NCBI RefSeq assembly: GCF_012933555.1 | Contig: NZ_JABBPK010000001.1 | Span: forward strand, 1,714,001 to 1,778,000 | DNA from: Niallia alba | Lineage (GTDB): Bacteria > Bacillota > Bacilli > Bacillales > Cytobacillaceae | Length of the DNA stretch: 64,000 nucleotides | Direction of reading: 5' to 3' | Part shown: piece after piece, positions 16,566 to 24,964 of the stretch | Layout: each line of letters opens with the position of its first letter | Numbering within the stretch: position 1 is the stretch's first letter | Notes under the pieces: generated by a model | What the model saw: the letters and a program-made list of their open reading frames with translations, nothing else | What the model was told of the DNA's origin: nothing | The model's database searches: none | Program-made: the position numbers and the translations under genes

Positions 16566-17078
16566 ATGTTAGACTTATTAAGAAATAATAAAGTGGTTGC
16601 AGGAATATTAGCTTTTATAAGAATTTATCTTGGCTATCAATTTATACATGCAGGTTACGGAAAGATAACAAGTGGTGCATTTGACGCAAGTGGATTTTTA
16701 CAAGGTGCGATTGCGAATAGCACAGGAGATCACCCAGCGGTACAAGGGTGGTGGGCAACATTTTTAGAACATGTAGCACTTCCTAATGCAGATTTATTTA
16801 CATTCTTAGTTCAATGGGGAGAATTACTTGTCGGGATAGCATTAATCTTAGGGTTATTCACAAGCTTTGCAACATTGATGGGGATGGTCATGAACTTCGC
16901 TTTCCTCTTTAGTGGAACAGTAAGCACAAACGGACAAATGATTTTATTAGCAATATTCGTAATCGTAGCAGGAGCAAACGCTGGTAAATTTGGTCTTGAC
17001 CGTTATGCAATGCCATATATCAAAAAACAATTTAACAATAGAAAAAATAAACATAAAAAAGAAACAGCGATTGCTTAA
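16566..17078 (+). CDS. DoxX-family membrane protein
   Basis: The 170-residue protein has four predicted membrane helices, the first with the DoxX signature ILAFIRIYLGYQFIHAGYGKI, and a basic C-terminal tail (QFNNRKNKHKKE). DoxX proteins are quinone- or thiosulfate-related redox membrane proteins of mostly unknown activity; in Bacillus some respond to quinone or redox stress. The start is ATG 16566 after AAGGAGATGGAG. It is a single-gene unit with its own terminator and a Crp/Fnr-type palindrome upstream. Confidence 0.85.
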   Translation: MLDLLRNNKVVAGILAFIRIYLGYQFIHAGYGKITSGAFDASGFLQGAIANSTGDHPAVQGWWATFLEHVALPNADLFTFLVQWGELLVGIALILGLFTSFATLMGMVMNFAFLFSGTVSTNGQMILLAIFVIVAGANAGKFGLDRYAMPYIKKQFNNRKNKHKKETAIA

Positions 17079-17105
17079 GAAGTTCCTCATTAGATTATAG
17101 AAAAG

Positions 17106-17145
17106 AAGGCTTGTCAACTGTTAGCAGTTATGGCAAGCCTTTTTA
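17106..17145 (+). terminator. Terminator after doxX
   Basis: GGCTTGTCA pairs with TGGCAAGCC around a 14-base loop (which can itself fold as ACTG/CAGT) and is followed by five T. Confidence 0.85.
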
Positions 17146-17147
17146 GT

Positions 17148-17702
17148 TTATTCAGATTCATTAATTTCTATGTTTTTTATAATTTTTGCTGGATTTCCAG
17201 CCACAATTGTATTTGCAGGGACATTTTTGGTAACGATAGATCCAGCAGCAATAATGGAATTGTCGCCAATACTTACCCCAGCTAAAATTACACAACTACC
17301 ACCAATCCAAACATCATTTCCTATTGTAATTGGAATTGCATAGCCACTACTATTTCTATTTTTAGGTTCAATGGAATGTCCAGCTGTGTATATTCCCACA
17401 TTAGGACCAATCATACAGTTATGTCCAATTCTAACTTCAGCCATGTCTAAAATAGTCCAATTATATCCAGCATAAAAGTTATCTCCTACATGAATGTTGT
17501 AACCAAGATCACAATGGAAGTTGTGTTCTATACTAGGGTTTACACCAACACTGCCAAACAACTCCTTTATAATGTCCTCTCTTTGGTCTGCATTTTCTAT
17601 GTTGCTATTATTAAATATTTGAACTAGTTTGTGGGCATGAATATTTTTCTTTCTTAGTTCCTCTGTCCCACGTTCATAATAAATTTTCCTTGTATCACTC
17701 AT
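17148..17702 (-). CDS. Sugar O-acetyltransferase, hexapeptide-repeat (Maa/LacA) type
   Basis: The 184-residue protein belongs to the maltose/galactoside acetyltransferase family. It has an N-terminal helical cap (EELRKKNIHAHKLVQIFN) and left-handed beta-helix repeats from about 60 to 180, with the conserved DMAEVRIGHNCMIGPNVGIY and catalytic H in YTAGHSI, then IGNDVWIGGSCVILAGV. It transfers acetyl from acetyl-CoA to sugar hydroxyls. Its ATG overlaps the LysR stop codon by four bases (ATGA), so the two genes are coupled. Confidence 0.9.
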   Translation of the reverse strand: MSDTRKIYYERGTEELRKKNIHAHKLVQIFNNSNIENADQREDIIKELFGSVGVNPSIEHNFHCDLGYNIHVGDNFYAGYNWTILDMAEVRIGHNCMIGPNVGIYTAGHSIEPKNRNSSGYAIPITIGNDVWIGGSCVILAGVSIGDNSIIAAGSIVTKNVPANTIVAGNPAKIIKNIEINESE

Positions 17703-18598
17703 CCAAATTTGCTCCCTTTATTTTTATGGTTTTCTTTTTCTTCCTCTTGTTTAAAATAGGCTGTTGCTTCTTCGATAAAATAGTGAACTATCGGAGAAAC
17801 CCATCTGCTTTTATGATAAAAAAGGAAGGAAGCAACTTGACCATGTTTCGTATCTAAACGTCGTGCCGATAAACGGCCATCTTTTAATTCGTTTTGGATC
17901 GTAATTTCTGGAACAAGTGCCAATCCTAAACCACATTGCACACATTGCTTAATTGCTTCAATGCTCCAAAATTCATGAAAAGAAGTAGGCGTGATTTTTT
18001 CTTCTTCGATGAATTTATCAAAAATTGTTCGGTAAGGGCAATTACTTTCCGAATAAAGAATCGAATTTGGTTGCATATGATCTGGTGAGGAAATGATACT
18101 CATATGTTCATCTAACATTTTAATAGTTTCCAATGATGGATGCTTTTTAAATTCTAGATTAAGAAGCAAGGCAATATCTAAATCCCCAATCTCTACTAAA
18201 TGCTGAATTTCCTCACATGTCCCCATTCGTACTGATAAATGCACATCTGGAAACTTTTCTTTGTAAGCCTGAATGATAGTAGGAAGGCGGTAAACTGTTA
18301 ACGATTCTGATGCCCCAATTGTAATTTTTCCTTTTTTCGTAATAGAAGATTGATGCAGTTCTTTTGCTCCTTTATGTAGACGCAGCATTTCATTCGCATA
18401 GGGAAGAAACGATTTGCCAAGCTCTGTTAAGGCAATGGCTTTCCCTAGTCGATCGAATAACGGACCTTCTAACTCGATTTCTAAAGCTTGAATATGGGAG
18501 GTAATCGTTGATTGTGCATAGCCAAGCTGATTAGCTGCTTTTGCAAAACCACCTGCTTCCACAATGGCTTTAAATGTTTGTAAATGTCGAATTTCCAT
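17699..18598 (-). CDS. LysR-family transcriptional regulator
   Basis: The 299-residue protein begins at ATG 18598 (MEIRHLQTFKAIVEAGGFAK), the standard LysR start, with GGAG upstream; GTG 18607 is less likely. A winged helix (1-60, AANQLGYAQSTITSHIQALE) is followed by a substrate-binding domain (about 90-295, ITIGASES, DLDIALLL, GLGLALVPE). It is divergent from the permease at 18728 and overlaps the acetyltransferase gene. Two adjacent dyads in the divergent region suit LysR binding, so the permease is the likely target. Confidence 0.88.
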   Translation of the reverse strand: MEIRHLQTFKAIVEAGGFAKAANQLGYAQSTITSHIQALEIELEGPLFDRLGKAIALTELGKSFLPYANEMLRLHKGAKELHQSSITKKGKITIGASESLTVYRLPTIIQAYKEKFPDVHLSVRMGTCEEIQHLVEIGDLDIALLLNLEFKKHPSLETIKMLDEHMSIISSPDHMQPNSILYSESNCPYRTIFDKFIEEEKITPTSFHEFWSIEAIKQCVQCGLGLALVPEITIQNELKDGRLSARRLDTKHGQVASFLFYHKSRWVSPIVHYFIEEATAYFKQEEEKENHKNKGSKFG

Positions 18599-18615
18599 TT
18601 TTATCACTCTCCTAT

Positions 18616-18642
18616 TATCGAAAAAAACGATATCATTTATCG
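18616..18642. promoter_or_regulatory. Tandem dyads, likely LysR operator
   Basis: TATCG-N7-CGATA (containing T-N11-A) is followed by an overlapping CGATA-N5-TATCG. Both lie in the 129-bp region between the divergent LysR and permease genes, the usual site of LysR autoregulation and activation. Confidence 0.6.
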
Positions 18643-18727
18643 TATATATCTATTTTACTGAATGGTAAGAGGCAAATACAATAGGAAGTAAGAAATAATT
18701 AAAAATTGATGGAAATGAGGAAAAAGA

Positions 18728-19975
18728 ATGAATCAAAGGAAAATCGGTTCCTTGACGTTAAGTGGCTTAATCATTGGGCCACTCTTAGGATCAGGAATTA
18801 TTTTATTACCAACCATTATTTATGAGAATCTAGAAAACTATGCGATTTTTGCATGGCTAATTATGTCTATAATCGGTATCTGTTTTGCTTATGTATGTGG
18901 AGAATTAATAATTAAATTTCCCGGAGAAGCAGGTCTTGGCAATGCAATGGAAAAGGCATTCGGAACAAAAATAAAAAATCTCGCTTCTGTTTTTCTTATG
19001 ATTGCAGCACTTATGGGCCCAGTGGCAGTTATGATGACGGCAGCAGAATATATTCAGACATGGTTATTTCCAGATAAAATAAAAGTTGAGTGGATTGCGA
19101 TTGTGCTATTAGTTATGAATGGGCTGATTTTATTATTTCGATTGAACTTTCTCGGTAAATTATCCTTTATTATCTCTACCTTGGCCGTGTTGATATTAGT
19201 TAGTGGAAGTATATATGCTTTGCTTAATGAGCCTTCTGGTACTTGGGCTTTTCCTGATTTTCATTTTTCTTCTTTTGGCTATAATCTTTTGCTACTTTTT
19301 TGGACGATTGTCGGTTGGGAGATTGTGGGGAATTATTCGAGTGAGGTGAAAAATCCGAAAACAACAATCCGAAAAGCCATCTTTTTTAGCGCTGCTGTTA
19401 TATTGATCGTCAATTTAGTTCTTTCTGCGGCCGTCCAATGGACAATGTATAACAGCACATTTTCTATTCGATTAACTGGTATCATGTATCCGCTATTTGG
19501 GCAATTATCTGTTGGATTATTAGCGCTCGTAGCAACTGGGCTTTGTATAACAACACATTTAATGGTAGTTGGTGGAGTAGCGAGACTTGTAGCAGCATTA
19601 TCAAAATCTGTTTCATCTTTTCATTTTCTCACAAAAAAGCTCGCAAATGGTGCACCATTTAAAGCAATTGCTTTCCTTGTATCGATCCATCTTTTCTTTG
19701 CAGTATTAGTTCTATTAAAAGTGGTGACAGTAGAACAGCTTGTTGGCTTTGCGAACGCCTTTTTTATTGCTAATGCACTAATTGGCTTATTTGCAGCAAT
19801 CAAATTATTGAATAATCCATGGATAAAAGGAATGGCAATGATGTTAAGTGTCCTATTTGGAATTTTGCTATTACGTTCTTCTGTCATTTCTTTAGTTGTT
19901 ATCTTTGCTTTAACCTTTTTATTGATCGGATGGCGCCATGAAAGACATAACAGCCAAGAAAAGCTTGATATTTGA
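18728..19975 (+). CDS. APC-family amino acid permease (YjeH-like exporter)
   Basis: The 415-residue membrane protein has about 12 helices. The first helix and loop, LTLSGLIIGPLLGSGIILLP, match the APC family branch that includes the E. coli YjeH exporter of methionine and branched-chain amino acids. Further typical parts are FPGEAGLGNAMEKAFG and GWEIVGNYSSEVKNPKTTIRKA. It is divergent from a LysR regulator with dyads between. Export rather than uptake, and the substrate, are inferred from family resemblance. Confidence 0.8.
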   Translation: MNQRKIGSLTLSGLIIGPLLGSGIILLPTIIYENLENYAIFAWLIMSIIGICFAYVCGELIIKFPGEAGLGNAMEKAFGTKIKNLASVFLMIAALMGPVAVMMTAAEYIQTWLFPDKIKVEWIAIVLLVMNGLILLFRLNFLGKLSFIISTLAVLILVSGSIYALLNEPSGTWAFPDFHFSSFGYNLLLLFWTIVGWEIVGNYSSEVKNPKTTIRKAIFFSAAVILIVNLVLSAAVQWTMYNSTFSIRLTGIMYPLFGQLSVGLLALVATGLCITTHLMVVGGVARLVAALSKSVSSFHFLTKKLANGAPFKAIAFLVSIHLFFAVLVLLKVVTVEQLVGFANAFFIANALIGLFAAIKLLNNPWIKGMAMMLSVLFGILLLRSSVISLVVIFALTFLLIGWRHERHNSQEKLDI

Positions 19976-20093
19976 TGAAAAATTACCAAAATGTAATGGA
20001 ATAGGATAAAATGGCTTTATATATGGGAGCATTATTATTTTTAACTTAAGTAATGCGGTGTTTATAAAAATATAAAGTCAAGGAGAATAGAAA

Positions 20094-20771
20094 TTGATTG
20101 GAACATTATTTAACTGCTTTATGATTCTAGCAGGCTGTACGATTGGAAGCTTTTTGAAAAAGGGGATTAAAGCAGAGTATCAAGATATTTTAATGCAAGC
20201 AATGGGGCTTGCCGCAACTGCTCTTGGAATTCATTCCATTGTTCAATATATGCCAGACAGTAAATACCCTGTTCTGTTTATTGTCAGTCTTGCTATTGGT
20301 GGTTTAATAGGGGAAAAATTAGACATTGAGAATGCTTTTAAACGAATTGTGGATAAATTTTCAAAAGGAAATCTAGCAGAAGGGTTATCGACGGCGATCT
20401 TACTTTTTTGTGCAGGTACTTTATCCATATTAGGACCTATTGAGAGTGCACTAAGAGGAAATCATACATATCTTTTTACAAATGCTATTTTGGATGGTGT
20501 TACTTCTATTGTATTAGCATCTACTTTTGGATTTGGAATTGCAGTTTCTGCTCTAGTTTTATTTGCATGGCAAGGCTTTTTTTATGTAACAGCAGGATTA
20601 CTTGCAAACTTTTTAACGACTGATTTACTAGCAGAAATATCGATTATTGGTGGAATTCTTATACTTAGCTCAGGGTTGAGCATATTAGGAGTTAGAAAAT
20701 TTAAGACATTAAATCTCCTACCGTCTCTATTAATACCAGCCATTTGGTTTGTAATTTTAACGCTATTTTAG
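20094..20771 (+). CDS. DUF554 membrane protein
   Basis: The 225-residue protein has about six membrane helices and the DUF554 pattern: GTLFNCFMILAGCTIGSFLKKGI at the start, MGLAATALGI, GGLIGEKLDIE, FCAGTLSILGPIESALRGNH, LDGVTSIVLASTFGFGI. The start is TTG 20094 after AAGGAG. Members (YdfK, YqgA) are conserved in Firmicutes and E. coli, with no established function that I know of. It stands alone between the permease and a pyridoxamine-oxidase-like gene. Confidence 0.85.
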   Translation: MIGTLFNCFMILAGCTIGSFLKKGIKAEYQDILMQAMGLAATALGIHSIVQYMPDSKYPVLFIVSLAIGGLIGEKLDIENAFKRIVDKFSKGNLAEGLSTAILLFCAGTLSILGPIESALRGNHTYLFTNAILDGVTSIVLASTFGFGIAVSALVLFAWQGFFYVTAGLLANFLTTDLLAEISIIGGILILSSGLSILGVRKFKTLNLLPSLLIPAIWFVILTLF

Positions 20772-20930
20772 ATAAAATATTTGTCTGAGTTTATTGTTTA
20801 TTTTGGAAGCTGGTTGATCCTCCTCAATCAATTTAAAATATGAAACTTCTTTTTAAGTTGAATTTTACCTATGATTAAAAGTTCCTAATAAGGGGAATAT
20901 ACTTTTAAAACTATTCAAGAGGTGATAGAG

Positions 20931-21413
20931 ATGGAAAACACTTTTAAACAAGAAGAACTTGAAACGTTAAGAGAGCTGATAAATGATGTGGATACGGCGA
21001 TGCTGACAACTGTTTCAGAAGAAGGTCTTGTATCCCGTCCGATGAAAACGCAAGAAGTAGAGTTTGATGGAGATTTATGGTTTATTACAAAGAAAGATAC
21101 CGATAAGTATGAAGAGATTTTACATGAAAATGATGTGAATATCTCTTATGCAGGTAAATCTTTTGTTTCTATTAGAGGTAGAGCTGAACTTGTAGATGAT
21201 CTCGCAAAGAAAAAAGAATTATGGAGTAAATCCTATGAAAAAATCATGCAAACTTCTTACGACGATCCGAATGTCGTTTTAATTAAAGTAAAAACTGAGG
21301 CAGCAGAGTATTGGGATACGGGAAGCTTCACAAAGAATATCGCCTTTTTCTATAAAAGAATGACAGGCCAAGAAGCAGAAAACACAAATATTAATGAAAC
21401 ATTAGAATTATAA
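20931..21413 (+). CDS. Pyridoxamine 5'-phosphate oxidase-like general stress protein
   Basis: The 160-residue protein starts at ATG 20931 after AAGAGGTGA. Features such as TAMLTTVSEEGLVSRPMKTQEVEF, LWFITKKDTDKYEEI, NISYAGKSFVSIRGRAEL and AEYWDTGSF match the FMN-binding split-barrel family of general stress protein 26. These proteins bind FMN or related cofactors and are usually induced by general stress. The catalytic activity is unknown. It is a single-gene unit ended by a strong terminator. Confidence 0.88.
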   Translation: MENTFKQEELETLRELINDVDTAMLTTVSEEGLVSRPMKTQEVEFDGDLWFITKKDTDKYEEILHENDVNISYAGKSFVSIRGRAELVDDLAKKKELWSKSYEKIMQTSYDDPNVVLIKVKTEAAEYWDTGSFTKNIAFFYKRMTGQEAENTNINETLEL

Positions 21414-21421
21414 GTGCACGT

Positions 21422-21451
21422 AAAAAGCTTAGAGTTTACTCTGAGCTTTTT
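21422..21451 (+). terminator. Terminator after the general stress gene
   Basis: AAAAAGCTTAGAG pairs with CTCTGAGCTTTTT (one mismatch) around a 4-base loop, with T-tracts on both sides. Confidence 0.9.
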
Positions 21452-21457
21452 GAGGAT

Positions 21458-21821
21458 GGGACATAACTAAATAGATACTCTGTAAAGACGAACAATTTCT
21501 AATATAGCTAGTAAATAGCGGCTGCTTTCGCATACTTTTTACAAGAGGAAATATAATTAGTTGGAAAAACAGAGCAGCCGGAATACACGAAGACTCCTAT
21601 GGGATTAGCGAGACAGTCTGAGACCCTGCAGGCCACAGGCCGAAGCGGCTCAGCGCGAGCCCCATGGAAAGCGAAGTGTATTCCGGCTGCGGGGAATCGC
21701 ACCAAACTTCATGGAAACATCCTTTGAAAAACAAATAAAAGCCCGAACAATTATACGGAACATTCATTAGCATCTTCGTATAATTGTTCGGAATTATCCT
21801 TGGCTGGAATACTTATGTCCC
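21458..21821. repeat. Type A dispersed repeat, copy A2
   Basis: Perfect 9-bp ends GGGACATAA and TTATGTCCC bound 364 bp. Inside is an inner inverted repeat, GCAGCCGGAATACAC and GTGTATTCCGGCTGC, around ACTCCTATGGGA and CCCATGGAAAGCGAAG. An ATTATACG/CGTATAAT hairpin lies near the right end. It is the most complete copy in the window, and its core is shared with the type B elements at 44172 and 63233. Confidence 0.85.
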
Positions 21822-22042
21822 AGCCTCTTTTTTTCATGGGGAAACAGTGGGACGGTTCTTATGAGGACATTTATGGGAAGCAGTGAACCGTCCTTTGAGG
21901 CCCAAATTGTGAAGAACGTAAAGGGAAATTGTAGTTTTGTCAAGCGGTTATTAGGAGTTTGTTAATGATTGGTAAATTCGGTTTCTTTCCTAAAATTCTA
22001 TGGTTAAATAGGAATGTAATTTAATTGGGGAGGGGTTTGTTA

Positions 22043-23155
22043 GTGGTAGCAGTAGAAATGAAGGACATTTCTAAATCATACGATAAGCAAAAATCAGTGA
22101 TCGACCAGATTAGTCTTTCCATAGAAGAGGGAGAATTTTTTGTTTTAGTAGGTCCATCGGGATCTGGAAAAAGCACTTTACTACGAATGATTGCTGGTCT
22201 CGAAGAAATTTCAGGTGGTGTCTTGAAGATGAATAATCAAGTTGTAAATCATCTGCCTCCAAAGGATCGCAATTTATCGATGGTATTTCAAAATTATGCA
22301 TTATACCCTCACTTAACAGTTGAACAAAATATTCTTTTCGGTTTACGTGCCAAGAAAGTAGACAAGATGGAGCAACAAAAAAGATTACAAGAAACAGCTG
22401 AGATGATGGGGTTATCAGATTTATTAAAACGTAAACCAAAGCAATTGTCTGGCGGTCAAAGGCAGCGAGTGGCATTAGCGAGATCGGTTGTAAGTGAAGC
22501 ACCTATTTGTTTAATGGATGAGCCGCTTTCTAATTTAGATGCAAAACTTCGTGCTCATATGAGAATAGAAATTCGCCGCTTACAAAAAAAGCTTGGGTTA
22601 ACGATGATTTATGTGACCCATGATCAAGTAGAGGCAATGACAATGGGAGATCGAATCATGGTTTTAAATGATGGGAAAATCCAACAAGTAGGTGAACCAA
22701 TAACTTTATATAATCAGCCTGCTAATTTATTTGTTGCATCCTTTATCGGTTCACCAAAAATTAATTTGAGTGAGGCAAAGCTAATGGACCATAAATTAGT
22801 TCTGGAGAGTGGACTGCAAATTACAATGGATAAAGAAGATATTTTATCGTTACTGTCTTATCCAAATCTTACGATGGGGATAAGAGCGGAACATATTTTA
22901 CCAGGAACAACAGAACAGACGAGCCATACTTTAGAAGTAGTAAATGTAGAACAGCTAGGGAATGAAACCTTATTAACATTTGAAGTGGGTAAAGAGCTTT
23001 GGACAGCAAAATGGTTAGGACAATGGAGAATTCAAGCTGGAGATCATGTACCAGTCCAGTTGTCCTCAAAGAATATTTGCTTTTTTGATTCTGAATCAGG
23101 CGCATTAATTCGACCTGCTGTTGCTATGAGAGAACAAGAGGTTGTTGGCTTATGA
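22043..23155 (+). CDS. ugpC: sn-Glycerol-3-phosphate ABC importer ATPase UgpC
   Basis: The 370-residue ATPase has Walker A GPSGSGKST, signature LSGGQRQRVALARS, Walker B CLMDEPLSNLD and switch H in YVTHDQVEAMT. An OB/MalK-type regulatory domain follows (about 235-365). I chose GTG 22043 after GGGGAGGGG; a TTG at 22025 lies within the ribosome-site region. It leads an operon of two permeases, a binding protein and two phosphodiesterases, which identifies it as UgpC rather than a general MsmX, although MsmX-like sharing with the ATPase-less importer at 54438 is possible. Confidence 0.87.
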   Translation: MVAVEMKDISKSYDKQKSVIDQISLSIEEGEFFVLVGPSGSGKSTLLRMIAGLEEISGGVLKMNNQVVNHLPPKDRNLSMVFQNYALYPHLTVEQNILFGLRAKKVDKMEQQKRLQETAEMMGLSDLLKRKPKQLSGGQRQRVALARSVVSEAPICLMDEPLSNLDAKLRAHMRIEIRRLQKKLGLTMIYVTHDQVEAMTMGDRIMVLNDGKIQQVGEPITLYNQPANLFVASFIGSPKINLSEAKLMDHKLVLESGLQITMDKEDILSLLSYPNLTMGIRAEHILPGTTEQTSHTLEVVNVEQLGNETLLTFEVGKELWTAKWLGQWRIQAGDHVPVQLSSKNICFFDSESGALIRPAVAMREQEVVGL

Positions 23156-24090
23156 GTGGTATCGTTTATCAACAGGAAGTACAGCATTCCGTAGATTTTA
23201 TAAAAGAAAAAAAGAAACAGCGTTTACAGCATTTATACAAAGGGGTGTTATTTCTATTACCTTCAATTCTATTATTCAGTGTCTTCTTATTTTATCCATT
23301 GGGGAAAACAGTCTATTTAAGTTTTTTCTTAACAGATAATCGAGGGGATACAACTGTATTTGTCGGCATGGATAATTATCTCGAAATTTTTAAATCACCA
23401 ATCTTTTTGCAAAGCTTAAAATCGACCTTGCTTTTTGCCTTATACACTGTTCCGGGAACTATTATCGTCAGTTTATTCCTGGCAATCCTTGCAAATGAAA
23501 AACTTCGTGCGATCGGTGCTTTTCGAACTGTCTTTTCCTCTTCTATGGGGATTTCTGTTGCAGCAGCTTCCGTGTTTTGGATATTCTTATTTCATCCTAC
23601 GATTGGCTGGTTAAATCGTATTGTGAAAATATTCGGATTGGAGCCAATTGGTTGGTTAACCGATCCCAATTGGGCCCTCTTTTCTGTATCTGTCTCAACC
23701 ATTTGGATGAATGTCGGCTTTACATTTTTGATTTTATTAGGAGGACTGCAATCCATTGATTCCTACCTATATGAAAGTGCCGATATAGATGGAGCAGGTT
23801 ACTTTTATAAGCTGAGAAGAATAACGGTTCCGATGCTGTCTCCTACCTTATTTTTTGTAATGACAGTTACGCTAATTAATGCCTTTCAAACATTTGGCCA
23901 AGTAGATATGTTAACGAGAGGAGGACCACAGAATGAAACTAATTTAATCGTCTATTCCATTTATCAGGAGGCGTTTATGAATTACCAATATGGTACAGCG
24001 AGCGCACAAGCAATTATTCTTTTTGTGATTATCCTTGTTTTAACCATCATTCAATTTAAGCTTGGGGAAAGGAAGGTTCATTATCAGTGA
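23152..24090 (+). CDS. ugpA: ABC importer permease UgpA
   Basis: The 312-residue membrane protein has six helices and the EAA-type loop (SADIDGAGYFYKLRRITVPMLSP), which docks to the ATPase. It belongs to the MalF/UgpA group. Its ATG overlaps the ugpC stop codon by four bases. A hydrophilic N-terminal arm rich in Lys and Gln (KEKKKQRLQH) precedes the first helix. Together with UgpE it forms the pore for sn-glycerol-3-phosphate or glycerophosphodiesters. Confidence 0.88.
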   Translation: MSGIVYQQEVQHSVDFIKEKKKQRLQHLYKGVLFLLPSILLFSVFLFYPLGKTVYLSFFLTDNRGDTTVFVGMDNYLEIFKSPIFLQSLKSTLLFALYTVPGTIIVSLFLAILANEKLRAIGAFRTVFSSSMGISVAAASVFWIFLFHPTIGWLNRIVKIFGLEPIGWLTDPNWALFSVSVSTIWMNVGFTFLILLGGLQSIDSYLYESADIDGAGYFYKLRRITVPMLSPTLFFVMTVTLINAFQTFGQVDMLTRGGPQNETNLIVYSIYQEAFMNYQYGTASAQAIILFVIILVLTIIQFKLGERKVHYQ

Positions 24091-24905
24091 CATTGCCAAT
24101 CCATAAAAAAGTTATCTTTTATCTATTGTTGACTGTATCAGCATTGCTTATTTTTTCTCCAGCGATTATCGCGTTTTTGATGAGCTTTATGTCCTCTCAG
24201 GATATTATGACAGGAAAAATAATACCGACCGGATTAACCTTGGACAATTATTTGAAAGTGTTTGAGCGTTTTCCGTTAATGCACTATTTAATAAATAGCT
24301 TCATTGTTTCCATTGTTATTATGGTGGGCCAATTAATTCTTGCTAGTTTAGCAGCATATGCATTTGTATTTTTAGAGTTTAAAGGGAGAGATTTTATCTT
24401 TTTTATCTTTATTGCCACAATGATGGTGCCGTTTGAAGCATCAATTATTCCAAACTTTCAGACGATAAGAAACCTAAACTGGCTGGATCATTTTAATGGA
24501 TTGACTATTCCGTTTTTCGCGACAGCATTTGGGACTTTTCTCTTGCGGCAGAATTTCAAGCAAATCCCGAAAGAGTTAAAGGAAGCTAGCGAAATAGCAG
24601 GGGTTGGTGACTTTAAATTTTATTTAACAGTTGTTTTACCGATGGCCCAAACAAGTTTGATTACACTTGGTGTGTACGGGTTTGTCACCTCTTGGAATAT
24701 GTATTTATGGCCGCTGTTGGCGACAACAAATGATAGTGTACGTACTGTGCAAATAGGATTAAGGCAGCTTCAATCACAAGAACAATTAAATGAATGGGGC
24801 GTCATTATGGCAGGAGCAATTATTGTTGTTTTGCCAACATTAATTCTATTATTTTTAGGTCAGAAAAAGCTCCAGAAAGGATTAACCGAAGGAGCCTTAA
24901 AATAA
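24087..24905 (+). CDS. ugpE: ABC importer permease UgpE
   Basis: The 272-residue protein is a MalG/UgpE-type permease with six helices and the EAA loop (KELKEASEIAGVGDFKFYLTVVLPMA region). It starts at GTG 24087, overlapping the ugpA stop codon by four bases, so the permeases are coupled. The segment NLNWLDHFNGLTIPFFATAFGTFLLRQ is typical of the UgpE branch. It works with UgpA. Confidence 0.88.
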   Translation: MTLPIHKKVIFYLLLTVSALLIFSPAIIAFLMSFMSSQDIMTGKIIPTGLTLDNYLKVFERFPLMHYLINSFIVSIVIMVGQLILASLAAYAFVFLEFKGRDFIFFIFIATMMVPFEASIIPNFQTIRNLNWLDHFNGLTIPFFATAFGTFLLRQNFKQIPKELKEASEIAGVGDFKFYLTVVLPMAQTSLITLGVYGFVTSWNMYLWPLLATTNDSVRTVQIGLRQLQSQEQLNEWGVIMAGAIIVVLPTLILLFLGQKKLQKGLTEGALK

Positions 24906-24964
24906 TCTTTGCAAACAAAGTAACCATTTTTATTAACGGTTAAATAAAGGAGTGTAGGAAGAAA

